64,000 bases of DNA from Notamacropus eugenii (Eukaryota > Chordata > Mammalia > Diprotodontia > Macropodidae). The notes below the pieces were generated by a model, which saw nothing but the letters and a program-made list of their open reading frames with translations, made no database searches and was not told where the DNA came from. Positions within the stretch are counted from its first letter, which is position 1. Each line of letters opens with the position of its first letter. The translations under genes were made by a program, and so were the position numbers. The stretch spans positions 49,786,771 to 49,850,770 of the forward strand of contig NC_092875.1 in NCBI RefSeq assembly GCF_028372415.1. Reading direction: 5' to 3'. This document shows, piece after piece, positions 49,991 through 59,412 of this stretch.

Positions 49991-50840
49991 TTTTGAGTTC
50001 TTCCATGGCCTGAGCCCATTGAGTGGGCTGGGATACAGAAGCCTTGACTTCTGTGTCTTTCCCTGATGGTAAGCATTGTTCTTCCTCATCAGAAAGGGAA
50101 GGAGGAAATACCTGTTCACCAAGAAAGTAACCTTCTATAGTCTTATTTTTTTTCCCTTTTCTGGGCATTTTCCCAGCCAGTGACTTGCCTTCTGAATATT
50201 CTCTTCACACCCACTTCACCTCCTGACCCTCCCAGCCAGTGCTTGGGGTCTGAGATTCAAATGCTGCTCCCCAGCCTCAGGGCTTTGGGCCGAACGGGGC
50301 TGCTATTCAGTGTGAGATCAAGTTTAGGTGCTCAGGTGGGGGCAGGGCCACATCTCAGGCTCAGTTCCCTCAGGGGGTTTATGCAGAGACCTTCAACAAT
50401 GGATCCAGGCTCCTGCCTGCTTGGAGAGCCCCGGCCTGCTCCCGCCTCCGCTGCTGCCTCCTGAGGGGGCCTGAGTTATGGGGGCACCCCACTCCCCTCT
50501 CGACCCACCAAAGAGACCCTCTCACTGACCCTTGTCACCTGTGGGTGGAGGGACCCACGTGGCCGCTGGAGATTCTGTCCCTGAAGCCTGCTCGGATTCA
50601 CTCCTCTCCTTGCCGCTCGGCCATGGCAGGGCTGGGCTTGGCTCCATGTCCACAGCATGACGAACCTTTTGCGAGAGGTTTGCAGGCTTTCTGGAACAGA
50701 AATCTCCTCCGCTCTGTTGTTGTGTGGCTTCTGCTGCTTCAGAATTTGTTGGCAGTTCTTTTTTACAGATATTTTATGGGATGTGGGTTCGGAGCTAGTG
50801 TATGTGCGTCTTTCTACTCCGCCATCTTGGCTCTGCCCCC
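49991..50840 (-). mobile_element. Nested L1 5' fragment, 3'-truncated, reversed
   Basis: On the minus strand it starts at 50840 with GGGGGCAGAGCCAAGATGGC, the complete L1 5' end. It runs through a 5' UTR to the ORF1 ATG (50168), encodes MPRKGKKNKTIEGYFLGEQV and on to QAMEELKK, and stops at GAACTCAAAA, where ORF1 reads into an A-rich stretch. No 3' UTR or true poly-A follows. Perfect 16-bp duplications (49975-49990, 50841-50856) show it is an independent insertion. Typical L1 inserts lose the 5' end; this one lost the 3' end. A transcript ending or primed within ORF1 is the simplest explanation. Confidence 0.92.
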
Positions 50841-50856
50841 ACTTTCAAGCATTCTT
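50841..50856 (+). repeat. Right target duplication of the nested fragment
   Basis: ACTTTCAAGCATTCTT, perfect copy of 49975-49990. ORF1 reading resumes here. Confidence 0.95.
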
Positions 50857-51045
50857 AATGAAAAGACCAGAACTGAAAAGAAAATTTGACTTTCAAACAC
50901 AAGAATGAAGAGAAGCATGAAAAGGTAAACAGCAAAGAGAAGTCATAAGGGACTTACTAAAGTTGAACTATTTACATTCCTACAGGGAAAGACAATATTT
51001 GTAACTCTTGAAACTTTTTTCAGTATCTGGGTAGTTGGTGGGATT

Positions 51046-51076
<31 letters not shown>

Positions 51077-51898
51077 CACACAGAGACAGAGACAGAGACA
51101 GAGAGCACAGGGCGAATTGAATAGGATGGGATCATATCTTTAAATAATGAAATTAAGCAGTAAGAGAGGAATATATTGGGAGGAGAAAGGGAGAAATGGA
51201 ATGGGGCAAATTATCTCTCATAAAAGAGGCAAGTAAAAGACTTTTCAGTGGATGGAAAAAGGGGGGAGGTGAGAAAAAACATGAAGCTTACTTTCATCAC
51301 ATTCAACTAAAGGAAGGAATAAAATGCACTCATTTTGGTATGAAAACCTATCTTACAATACAGGATAGTGGGGAAGAAAGGGATAAGCAGGGTGGGGGGG
51401 ATAATGGAAGGCAGGACATTGGGAGGAGGGAGCACTCTTGGGGAGGGATAGGATCTAAAGAGAGAATAGAAGAAACAGGAGGCAGGATAGGATGGAGGGA
51501 AATATAGTCTTACATAACACGACTTTTATGGAAGTCATTTGCAAAACTACACATATATGGCCTATATTGAATTGCTTGCCTTCCCAAAGGGAATGGGTGG
51601 GGAGGGAAGGATGAAGAGAAGTTAGAACTCAAAAGTTTTAGGAACAGCTGTTGAGTACTGTTCTTACAACTAGGAAATAAGAAAGACAGGTAATGGGGTA
51701 TAGAAATTTATCTTGCCCTTCAGGACAAAAGAGAAGATGGGGATAAGGGAAGGGAGGGATGTTAGAAGGAGGACAGATTGGGGATAGGGGTAATTAGAAT
51801 CCTCAGTGTTTAGGGGTGGGGGGGGGACAAATAGGGAGAAAATTTGGAACCCAAAATTTTGTGGAAATGAATGTTGAAAACTTAAATAAATAAATAAA

Positions 51899-51914
51899 AA
51901 GAAGTCTCACCATT
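51899..51914 (+). repeat. Right target duplication of the HAL1
   Basis: AAGAAGTCTCACCATT, perfect copy of 48157-48172. Confidence 0.95.
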
Positions 51915-52446
51915 TATGATGCTTGTATCAACAAGCTAACTAGACAGAATTTGAATCTAAACTAGATTGAATCTGAGCACCTTCATGGAGGCAAGATGGA
52001 GTTTATATACAGAAAGCCTGTGGGAGGGATCTAGGGGTAGTCTAGTAGTGTGGGAGGAGAGATCTAGGGAGGGTCTTGAAAAGGAATCTAAGGAAGATCT
52101 TGATGGGACTGGGTGACCTGAGGTCAGAACCAAGATAGGGGGGATTTTGATGGGATCAAAGGTGGGTGGGAAGCAGCTGGAGGCAATCTGGCATAGCAGA
52201 CAATGGAGAGTTAGACTAGTTTAAGAGGAATAGATTTGGGCATTGATATTTTGATAGGATTAAGGGTAGGAAGTAGGTGGCAGCAATCTGGAGGTAACAG
52301 ACAATGGAGGGCCAGGCTCAGTAAAGGGTAACAGAGATTGGGGCATAATGATCATGAAAAATTTATGGCCTCAGGTGAACCCCAGATCAAGTAGGAAGAT
52401 TCGATGATACTTCAAGGGGGGGTCTCAGAGCCTGTACCCCATCATA

Positions 52447-52560
52447 GTCATTCCCCCATTAGAATGTGAGCTCCTTTGCTTTCTTTGTATCCTTTGCATC
52501 TAGTTCAGTGTGTGGCACAGAGTAGGTGCTAATACATGCCTTTTTGAATGACTGTGGACT
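52447..52560 (+). mobile_element. L2 3' end
   Basis: CATTAGAATGTGAGCTCCTT, TTCTTTGTATCCTTTGCATC, TGTGGCACAGAGTAGGTGCT. Confidence 0.8.
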
Positions 52561-52654
52561 TCAAGCCCTCCTTAATCCTAAACTTGGTCCTACTCTCCTA
52601 TTTCTTAGAGTCCCAGTGACCAAATGCCCTATAACCCAGAGGTGGTGAGCCTCA

Positions 52655-52918
52655 CATAGTGGGACTGTTCCAGCATCCCTCAGAGGATTTTCTATGAGAG
52701 AGGAATCAGGTTTATTCTACTTGTCCACAGAGGGAACAACTGGGAGCAGTGGGTGGATAAAGTTCTTAGAGGTAGATCTCCCCATTAGAACTGGTCCAAA
52801 GGTCCTGGGTTCCTCATCACTAAGGACTTCTGGGTATGCTGTGGAGGGGATCCCTGTTCCGGTATTTATTGGACTAGATGGTCCCTACAGTCCTTTCAAC
52901 TGAGACATTGTGAGTCCA
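52655..52918 (+). mobile_element. L3/CR1 3' region
   Basis: CCACAGAGGGAACAACTGGG, AGCAGTGGGTGGATAAAG, TCCTCATCACTAAGGACTTC, TATTGGACTAGATGGTCCC, TTTCAACTGAGACATTGTG. Confidence 0.8.
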
Positions 52919-52924
52919 CGATTT

Positions 52925-53108
52925 CCTGGTGTAGTGGAAAGATGCGGGGAATTTTTTGTCAAAGGATCCAGACACAAATCCAGACTCTATTTGAGATTCA
53001 TCACTTATCTTTTTGGGTCTCAGTTTCCTCACCTGTAAAAGGAGGGGGCTGGAACAGATGAACTCAAAGGTCCCTCTTGCCTCTAAATCTGTGCTCCTAT
53101 GACTCCAC
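52925..53108 (+). mobile_element. MIR
   Basis: CCTGGTGTAGTGGAAAGATG, CAGTTTCCTCACCTGTAAAA, GAACTCAAAGGTCCCTCTTG, CTAAATCTGTGCTCC. Confidence 0.85.
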
Positions 53109-53191
53109 AGGGGCAGGAAGGGGCTGTGAAGCTTCTAGCCCCAATAATCTCTTGATATCCTATTTGTGTTTTTAGCTATAAATGAGATTTT

Positions 53192-53374
53192 CTCATTGTT
53201 CAGTCGTTTCAGCAGTGTTGGACTTTTCTTGAACCCATTTGGAGTTTTCTTAGCAAACCCATCCTGAAGTGTTTTGCCAGTTCCTTTTCCAACTCATTTT
53301 ACAGATGAGGAAACTGAGGCAAACAGGTAAAGTGACTTGCTCAGGTTCATATAGCTGGGAAGTATCTGGGAGAT
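53192..53374 (-). mobile_element. tRNA-headed SINE, long form, head missing
   Basis: CATTGTTCAGTCGTTTCAGC, GAACCCATTTGGAGTTTTCT, CAGATGAGGAAACTGAGGC, GACTTGCTCAGGTTCATATA. Confidence 0.85.
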
Positions 53375-53967
53375 ACCCTCTCTCATCCCTACCCTGTTGA
53401 TCCAGCAGCACCCCTTAGATGGGTGAGGGGATATAGGAGGGGAAACACTTGGGAAGACACAGTCTCAAGGACAAAGAGACCCCAGGTAAGAGATGTGGGA
53501 GCAGCAGTTAGATGGTCTTGCAGCTAAAGCTATGTCTTCCCACTCAGCTGTCTATCTGGAGGGGCCTGTGGAGTCCGCAGGGCAGGGACTACCTCATGTA
53601 TTAAATTCAACTCCAAGAGGCCCATCTGTTAACACGTCAGATTTGGGGGGTGGGGCGGTGACACCGAGAGTGAGAGGGTCCTAGAAACATTCCTATCCAG
53701 GTTGTCTCTGGAGCAAGGCAGGGCAGGACCATTTTAAATAAAAGCTGCTCTCAAATTCCTTGAGTGATTTAAGAGGCCTGCTGTCTCAGGGCTGTTTGGA
53801 ATAGTCAAAGCTAGGATGGGCTGGCCAGAACCAGAGTGACCTGATGCATGTAGTGTCAGACTATCTGTAGGGATTATTGAGAGCAGGGGGAAGATGATCC
53901 AATGCTCAGCACCCCTCTGCCTCAGCATCTAATAAGGAAGAGGAGAAAAGATGACTGCTCTCCCTCT
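53375..53967. other. Unique sequence, no gene seen
   Basis: About 590 bp. A 63-codon plus frame (53493-53684) and a 64-codon minus frame (53734-53928) carry no recognised domain. Confidence 0.35.
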
Positions 53968-54300
53968 CAAAATTGTTCCCATCCTTCAAGACTCCTGTCC
54001 TGAAGGTGTTGTATTCTGCACAAAACCTTTTCTGCCCCTCCAGTAGAAATGAATTCTCTGGGCTCCACAATGCCTCCTCTCCTCACCTCTTACCCAATCC
54101 TCCCCTCACTTCCACTCTTAGAATTTTGCAGTTCTCATATATTTGTGGTCACTCTTCCCAGATTGTCTATATGTCTGGGCTCTTATCCCTCTGAGGGACT
54201 GGGCATTTCTGAATCAAAAACTAGGTTTTACACTTCCAGGTCTCTCTCTTACTGATAATGTTTGTTGAATGAATGAATGAATGAATGAATGATGGGAGAG
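53968..54300 (+). mobile_element. L2 3' end with (GAAT)n tail
   Basis: CATCCTTCAAGACTCCTGTC, CAGATTGTCTATATGTCTGG, CTCTGAGGGACTGGGCATTT, TGTTTGTTGAATGAATG, then GAAT repeats to 54292. Confidence 0.75.
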
Positions 54301-54799
54301 AGATCAAAGGCCCACCCAAAGTCTAGGCCTTAGGACAGAGGAAGGATACTTGGTTACTTACTGAGGTTGGGTGAAAAATTTATCTTTAGTGCCTTCCCTC
54401 CTTAACCTCAAACCTAAGCCTTAGAGTCTATGCTGTCACCAGGTTGTCCAGCTCTTGGCCAGGCTCCCAGTCTGTACCACCCTCCTCCTTCCATCTATTT
54501 CTGTACTATCCCCCCTTCCCCCCTAAACCTATGATCCAATGTTCTATGAACTATTTCTACACTGTATCCCACTCCCCCCTAAAAAAAAAAGCTTATTCTC
54601 AGCAAGGGGTGAGTTGGGAATGAATCTTTCTGACAAAATGCTTCACATTGAGTTACAGGTTTCATAAGCTCCCCATCCTAAAACATATTGTATTTTGAAA
54701 GGGGGGCCAAATCTTAAGTCATAGAAAGGAGAATGTAAAAGTGGGATTTCAGTGGGGAAAGGAACAGAAAGAGGTAGGAAGTTGCCTTTCATTAGGAAT
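54301..54799. other. Unassigned sequence
   Basis: About 500 bp, no recognised repeat or gene. Confidence 0.35.
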
Positions 54800-55175
54800 G
54801 CAACAGAAGAATTGAAAAGAGTACTTGGTTTGAAGTCAGAATACCTGAGTTCAAATCCAGACTCTACCATTTAACTACCCAAGTGACCTTGGATTTACCC
54901 CAACTTACTTGGAGTTTCAACTCTCGGAGATCCAGTCTTCTCATCTAAAATAATGATAAACACAGCACCATACAGAAACGGACAGACTGGGGGGAGGCAA
55001 GGTGGCAAGGGGGATAGAGCTGCATCCTTGGAGTCAGGTAGCACCTGAATTCAAATTTGGCCTCAGACATTAGCTGTGTGACCCTGGACAAGTGACTTAA
55101 CCCCCTCAAAAGAAACAGACTGACTCACTAGATGGTCTAGAAGGTCCTATCTACCTCTATAGCTCTCTAAATCTA
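54800..55175 (+). mobile_element. MIR split by a short SINE
   Basis: Left 54800-54990 (TTTGAAGTCAGAATACCTGA, GTTCAAATCCAGACTCTACC). Right 55118-55175 (CTAGATGGTCTAGAAGGTCC). GAAACGGACAGACT before and GAAACAGACTGACT after the SINE are related flanks. Confidence 0.75.
54992..55117 (+). mobile_element. WSINE-like short SINE
   Basis: AGGCAAGGTGGCAAGGGGGA, CTTGGAGTCAGGTAGCACCT, TTCAAATTTGGCCTCAGACA, GACAAGTGACTTAACCCCC. Confidence 0.85.
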
Positions 55176-55905
55176 GCATCTGGGATCTCACTAATAGACC
55201 GTTACGTACTTGAACAGCAGAAAGAATTCAGGTAATTGAAATCACTGAATCTATTATCTTATCAATGTGGGGACTCCAAAGGATTCAATAAACATTTATT
55301 AAGTACCCACTGTGTATCAGGTAATAGAGATAAAAAAAAAAGACTGACAGCCCTCTACTCATAGGGGGAGGGGCTGAAGGAGATGGTATGCAAGGCTTGA
55401 GTTAGCAGCTTGGTGATGAGATCAAAAGAGATGAGCTTATCCTTGGGAGGGGCATCTTATTCCTTGGAGTTGAAACTGGACAGAGAAACAGATTCCGAGT
55501 TCAGTGAGCAATAGAGTAACAGCTTAGAATCCACTTATCCTTTCCCAGCTTGTGTGAGTGAATGAATAAATTTTGTCCCATATCCTAAAAATCCCTGGGA
55601 GCCTTCCCCAAGGCCTTTGGAAATTCTGCAGATGCTACAGGTCCCATGGGGGCTATCGGTTGATGTTCATTACTGGGTCATCTCCTTTTGGAATCCCCAT
55701 CCTCTGGGAAATTTCCACCATCTTGAGGTGAATGGTGGATGTGAACAGGCTGCTACGTAGGACAAATGAAGCATCTGGGGGTTTTTTATGAATATTTTCT
55801 TGATTTCTTTTTTCACATCATCTTTTCCCCCCCATTCTGTTCCTTCCCTATTGCCAGCTCAGACAGTAGTGGCATGAGGATTATAGCTGAAATTTTATTT
55901 CTGTA
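55176..55905. other. Mostly unassigned; antisense L2 tip at 55280-55345
   Basis: The L2 tip reads CAATAAACATTTATTAAGTA, CCCACTGTGTATCAGG. The rest (55346-55905) has no recognised feature. Confidence 0.4.
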
Positions 55906-55907
55906 GG

Positions 55908-56505
55908 GTAACAGTTCTCAAACAGAAGACCCATGGGGGTCCCTGAGACTCTTTCAGGGGGTCCATGTAGTCAAGTTTATTTTCTTAAAAATACTAAGAT
56001 GTTATTTGCCTATTAAAATACTGCCTCCCCTACCCCCTTTACCAACTACATAGCTGTGTAAGGCCAGTTTTTCTTCATATATTTCAACCACAACAACACA
56101 TCCCTTCAGAGAATGCAGAAGTAGATAGGGGAATCCAGCTATTTTCTATTAAGCCAGATATTAAAGAGATTTGCAAAACGTGTAAAACAATGCATCTCTT
56201 TTCACTAATTTTTGTTCTATCCTAGCACTTAGCACAGCGCCCAAAGACACTGAATAAATGTTTAGTGATTAATTATTTGGAAAAATAGTTATTTTTCACT
56301 AAAATGCTATTTATGTTTACTATAAAATCGTATTTAGTATACTCACTTTTCACTGTTTGGGGTTATCTTTAAGGAATTGATAAATATTTTTAAATTCCAG
56401 CTTCTAATACAGCATATTATTATCCTGATATTAACAACAGGAACAAAAGTTTTATGGGGTCATCAATCATTATTAAGAATATAAGATTGAGAATAGCTAA
56501 TTCAG
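55908..56505 (+). mobile_element. Old hAT-type DNA transposon, near full length, with L2 tip inside
   Basis: Left end AACAGTTCTCAAACAGAAGA, GGGGGTCCCTGAGACTCTTT; interior CTATTAAGCCAGATATTAAA, GAGATTTGCAAAACGTG; right part TTATGGGGTCATCAATCATT and AAGATTGAGAATAGC. Termini pair as (G)TTCTCAA(A)C / G(A)TTGAGAA. 56210-56278 is a sense L2 tip (CTAGCACTTAGCACAGCGCC, GAATAAATGTTTAGTG). Non-coding derivative. Confidence 0.7.
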
Positions 56506-56589
56506 GAAACTCCAGGAAAAGGAAACTCTTCCTATCAATGCAAGTCAACGTTCCTCTACTAATTGCTGTGTTGGTGACTATTGTGGAAC

Positions 56590-56858
56590 ACTGAAAGCCA
56601 AAGTGACTCACTCAGAGACCACATATCCATTGTCAGAGCCAGGAACTGAACCTGAGTCTTTGCTACACCTGGAGTCAGGAAGACTCATTGTCATGAATTC
56701 AAATCCACTGTGACCCTGGGCAAATCAATTAATCCCGTTTACCTCAGTTTCCTCATCTGTCAAATGAGCTGGAGAAGGAAATAGCAAACCACTCCAGTAT
56801 CTCTGCCAAGAAATCTCAAATTGGGTCACACAACTGAAATGATTGAAGAACTTCCTGG
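56590..56858. mobile_element. MIR stub (-) and long-form SINE (+)
   Basis: 56590-56662: CCAAAGTGACTCACTCAGAG, CCAGGAACTGAACCTGAG. 56664-56858: CACCTGGAGTCAGGAAGACT, CAGTTTCCTCATCTGTC, GAGCTGGAGAAGGAAATAGC, CAAATTGGGTCACACAACTG. Confidence 0.8.
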
Positions 56859-56869
56859 CTCAAAGGGCA

Positions 56870-57296
56870 GCTCTCCCTCACACTGAAAAACAAGAAAAAG
56901 AAGGGGAAAAATCAGTTCAATAAAAGTAACCAATACACCAACCAAATCTGATAGCATAAGCAATATTCCCCATCCAGAGTCCTCTATCTCTATAAAAAAG
57001 ACAAGGAGGAACATTTTGTCATCTCTCTAGGCTCAGGCTTGGTTGCCATAGCTACACAACATTCAGTTTCAGATTTTTGTTCTTTCCATTTACGTCACTG
57101 TTGTTATTTTGAATATTGTTTCCCTGAATCTGCTTACTTCACTCTGCATCAGTTCATGGAAGTATTTTCATACCTTCTCTGTATTCACCACTCATTTTTA
57201 CAGTGCATTTCATTTCATTTATGTAACACAACTGGATTAGCCATTCTCCAGTCGATGGAGACCTACTTTGTTGTCAGTCTTTCAGTACTATCCACA
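56870..57296 (-). mobile_element. L1 ORF2 C-terminus/3' UTR
   Basis: Antisense: CTTCACTCTGCATCAGTTCA, GTATTTTCATACCTTCTCTG, GATTAGCCATTCTCCAGTCG, ATGGAGACCTACTTTG. These are reversed versions of the L1 blocks at 29530-29650 and 41080-41230. The part left of 57050 is less certain. Confidence 0.7.
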
Positions 57297-57356
57297 CATA
57301 CCACCACGCACACGCACATACACACACACGCACACACACGCACACACACGCACATT
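57297..57356 (+). repeat. (CA/CG)n microsatellite
   Basis: Imperfect CACACG units. Confidence 0.85.
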
Positions 57357-57394
57357 TTCACTGATAATATAGTCTGACCTATTTTTTTTTCTGA

Positions 57395-57685
57395 ATTAGT
57401 CCTGGCTTCCTTCAAATCCTAACTAAAATCCAACCTCTTATAGGAAGCCTTTCCCAATCCTTCTTAATTTTAATGCCTGCCTACTCACTGTTAATTATTT
57501 TAATTTATCCTATACATAGCTTGTTTGTACATGGATGTTGGCACACTGTCTCTCTCATTAGACCGGGAGCTCCTGGAAAACAGGGCCTGGCTTTTGCCTT
57601 TGTATCTCCATCATTTAGGACAGTACCTGGCATATAGTAAGTGCATAATAAATACTTGTGGACTGATTGATTTCATTGGTGAAAA
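57395..57685 (+). mobile_element. L2 3' end
   Basis: AGGAAGCCTTTCCCAATCC, TAGCTTGTTTGTACATGGAT, TTAGACCGGGAGCTCCTGG, ACAGTACCTGGCATATAGTA, AGTGCATAATAAATACTTG. Confidence 0.9.
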
Positions 57686-57737
57686 GGGAACTCCCTTTAC
57701 CAGCACATCTCTTATTGGCGTTGCTCCTAAGAGTCCA

Positions 57738-58078
57738 GAATTGCCTGGAGAGCACCCAGAGTGACAGGGTCAGGACTCAAACATAGGTCTTTCTAACTCA
57801 GAGAACAACATTCTCTCCACTACACTATGCAATCTTCCATTAAAAGACCTGGAGGGGTTTGCCATTTCCTTTTCCAGCTCATTTTACAGATGAGGAAATT
57901 GAGGCAAGAGGAGTAAAGTGACTTGCCCACAATCACACAGCTAGTAAGGGTCATCCTCAGTTTCCTTCTTCGAAAGTGTGAATGAAAAAGATAGCACCTA
58001 TCTCCCTGTTTGGCAAGAGGATCAAGTGAGATAATACGTGGAAAGCAGTTTGAAACATTTAAGGTAGCTAGTTTTTAT
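57738..58078. mobile_element. MIR (-), SINE fragment (-), CORE-SINE tail (+)
   Basis: 57738-57842 (GACTCAAACATAGGTCTTTC). 57846-57952 (TGCCATTTCCTTTTCCAGC, GATGAGGAAATTGAGGC). 57955-58078 (CTCAGTTTCCTTCTTCGAAA, GGATCAAGTGAGATAATACG). Confidence 0.75.
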
Positions 58079-58191
58079 GTGCGGGTGGATGTTTGGGAGT
58101 GGTGGGGGAAGGCTTCAGTGTAGGAGGAGGAAGTGAGAAATGGCCTGTCGCCTAGAGCTGGCAGAGGGAAGCCAACAACTTTAGGTCCCTA

Positions 58192-58203
58192 CTCACTCAC
58201 ACA

Positions 58204-58241
<38 letters not shown>

Positions 58242-58505
58242 CACACTCATACACACATGGATATGCATACGCTCAATGAACACTTTTGCACACTCACATG
58301 CACACATATATACATACTCAAGCTTGCACATACATTCACACTGACACACACTCACATCTGCACACCCATTCACTCCTACACGCTCACATACACACATTCA
58401 CATACATACATGTGCATGCACACTTGAGCATGCACATAATTCAGCACTTTCACTTACTCATACACACATTCACACATGCACACTGTCACAGGCACGGACT
58501 CCACA
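58192..58505 (+). repeat. CA-rich complex microsatellite
   Basis: A pure CA run (58201-58232) followed by about 270 bp of imperfect ACACATTCAC / CATACACA units. Confidence 0.9.
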
Positions 58506-58726
58506 CACTCAATTTCAGGTTGGGGAAGGAGCCTGCCATGTAGCTGTGGAATGCATGCCTTCCTTTTGCCTGCAGGACTCTGAACCTGGAGGAAGGAGGG
58601 CGGGGGGAGGGGAGTCTTACACCAGGAATAACTTGGTCAGGTCATTGTTACCCAGCCCCTTTCATCACAGGAACAGGCAGTAATGACAACTGCTTGGCCT
58701 CTGTTCTCCCAAGCACGTTGGCTTTT
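58506..58726. other. Unassigned sequence
   Basis: About 220 bp with a short G-rich stretch (58588-58612). No recognised repeat. Confidence 0.35.
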
Positions 58727-58965
58727 GCTATTGTCCTTGTTCAGGCATGTCTAACTCTCCATGACTCTTCCACCCTCCACCCCTTTCCTTGGCATTCAAG
58801 GCTCTACCCAGTTTTCCAGCTTTATCTCTCCACTGCTCCCTTTTCTTCAGAGGCATCAAACACAAACTCAGCTGGTCCCAAGAGGTCCACAGCACTCAGA
58901 ACCAGATCACAATGTAATTGGCATATATTTAGCAAAATAAATGAAAATACAATAATCATAGTCCC
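58727..58965. mobile_element. SINE stub (-), L2 stub (+), hAT-like family 'D' copy 2 (-)
   Basis: 58727-58782: TTGTTCAGGCATGTCTAACT, CTCCATGACTC. 58783-58847: CTTGGCATTCAAGGCTCTAC. 58848-58965: GAGGCATCAAACACAAACTC, GAACCAGATCACAATGTAAT, TTAGCAAAATAAATGAAAAT, the reverse of 40380-40500. Confidence 0.6.
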
Positions 58966-59297
58966 TTAATCTCCTGTCCAATAGTGTCTGGTAAGACAGC
59001 ACTATGAGAGGAGAAGCCTCTGGCTTTCAAGGGTGACTTGAATACAGACCTCTCTTCTCTGCCTTGGTATTTGTTTGTTGGTCTTAGGGGAAGGAGATCA
59101 AGTTAGAGTTCTGAAAGGTCCAGAGAGCCAGCCCTGCAAGGCCCAGGAGTTTGGGAGCCATTGAACCCATGCCAGCCAATCCTGCTCAGAGGAAACTGGG
59201 ACTCACTCAGCATTTGAAAATGAAATTGGTGGGTCCAATGCCCTCTCACAGTCACTGCCCACCAAATATGTGGTTCGGTGAGAAGCATGGTGGTGGT
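58966..59297. other. Unassigned sequence
   Basis: About 330 bp, no recognised repeat. Opposing 60-codon frames are not credible genes. Confidence 0.35.
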
Positions 59298-59412
59298 GCT
59301 TGTTCACCCTATCTTCTTGAAGAGGGCAGATGACATCGAAAGGGTGATGACTTGTCTGTGAATTGGATTTAAATGAGGCAAAGTTGCAAAGTCCTCAACC
59401 TCCCTCTCCTCC
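59298..59412 (-). mobile_element. WALLSI-type SINE fragment
   Basis: TTGTTCACCCTATCTTCTTG, AAGAGGGCAGATGACATC, GAATTGGATTTAAATGAGGC. Reversed tail and body of the family at 4212 and 9363. Confidence 0.65.

Larger units (their letters stand above)
48173..51898 (+). mobile_element. HAL1 (half-L1): 5' UTR, ORF1, 3' UTR, no ORF2
   Basis: Starts GGGCGCAGAGCCAAGATGAC, a full L1 5' end. 5' UTR to 48959; ORF1 48960-50908 (interrupted by 49991-50840 and one duplicated flank); then, within about 130 bp of the ORF1 stop, directly the 3' UTR with a CA run (51046-51080) and an AAATAAATAAATAAA tail. No reverse transcriptase or endonuclease lies between, so ORF2 is absent. Net length without the nested piece is about 2.9 kb. 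A perfect 16-bp target duplication on both sides shows one insertion event. It fits the known half-L1 class, which relies on L1 enzymes in trans. Confidence 0.9.
48028..52446 (-). mobile_element. LTR-like fossil split by the HAL1
   Basis: Two host pieces, 48028-48172 and 51915-52446, total about 680 bp without the insert. On the minus strand the joined piece would start TGATGGGGTACAGGCTCTG and end CACTTCAACA, with an AATAAA near its 3' end: the layout of a solo retroviral-type LTR. No internal viral gene is adjacent. Family not identified and target repeats not clear. An old fossil, tentative. Confidence 0.4.
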
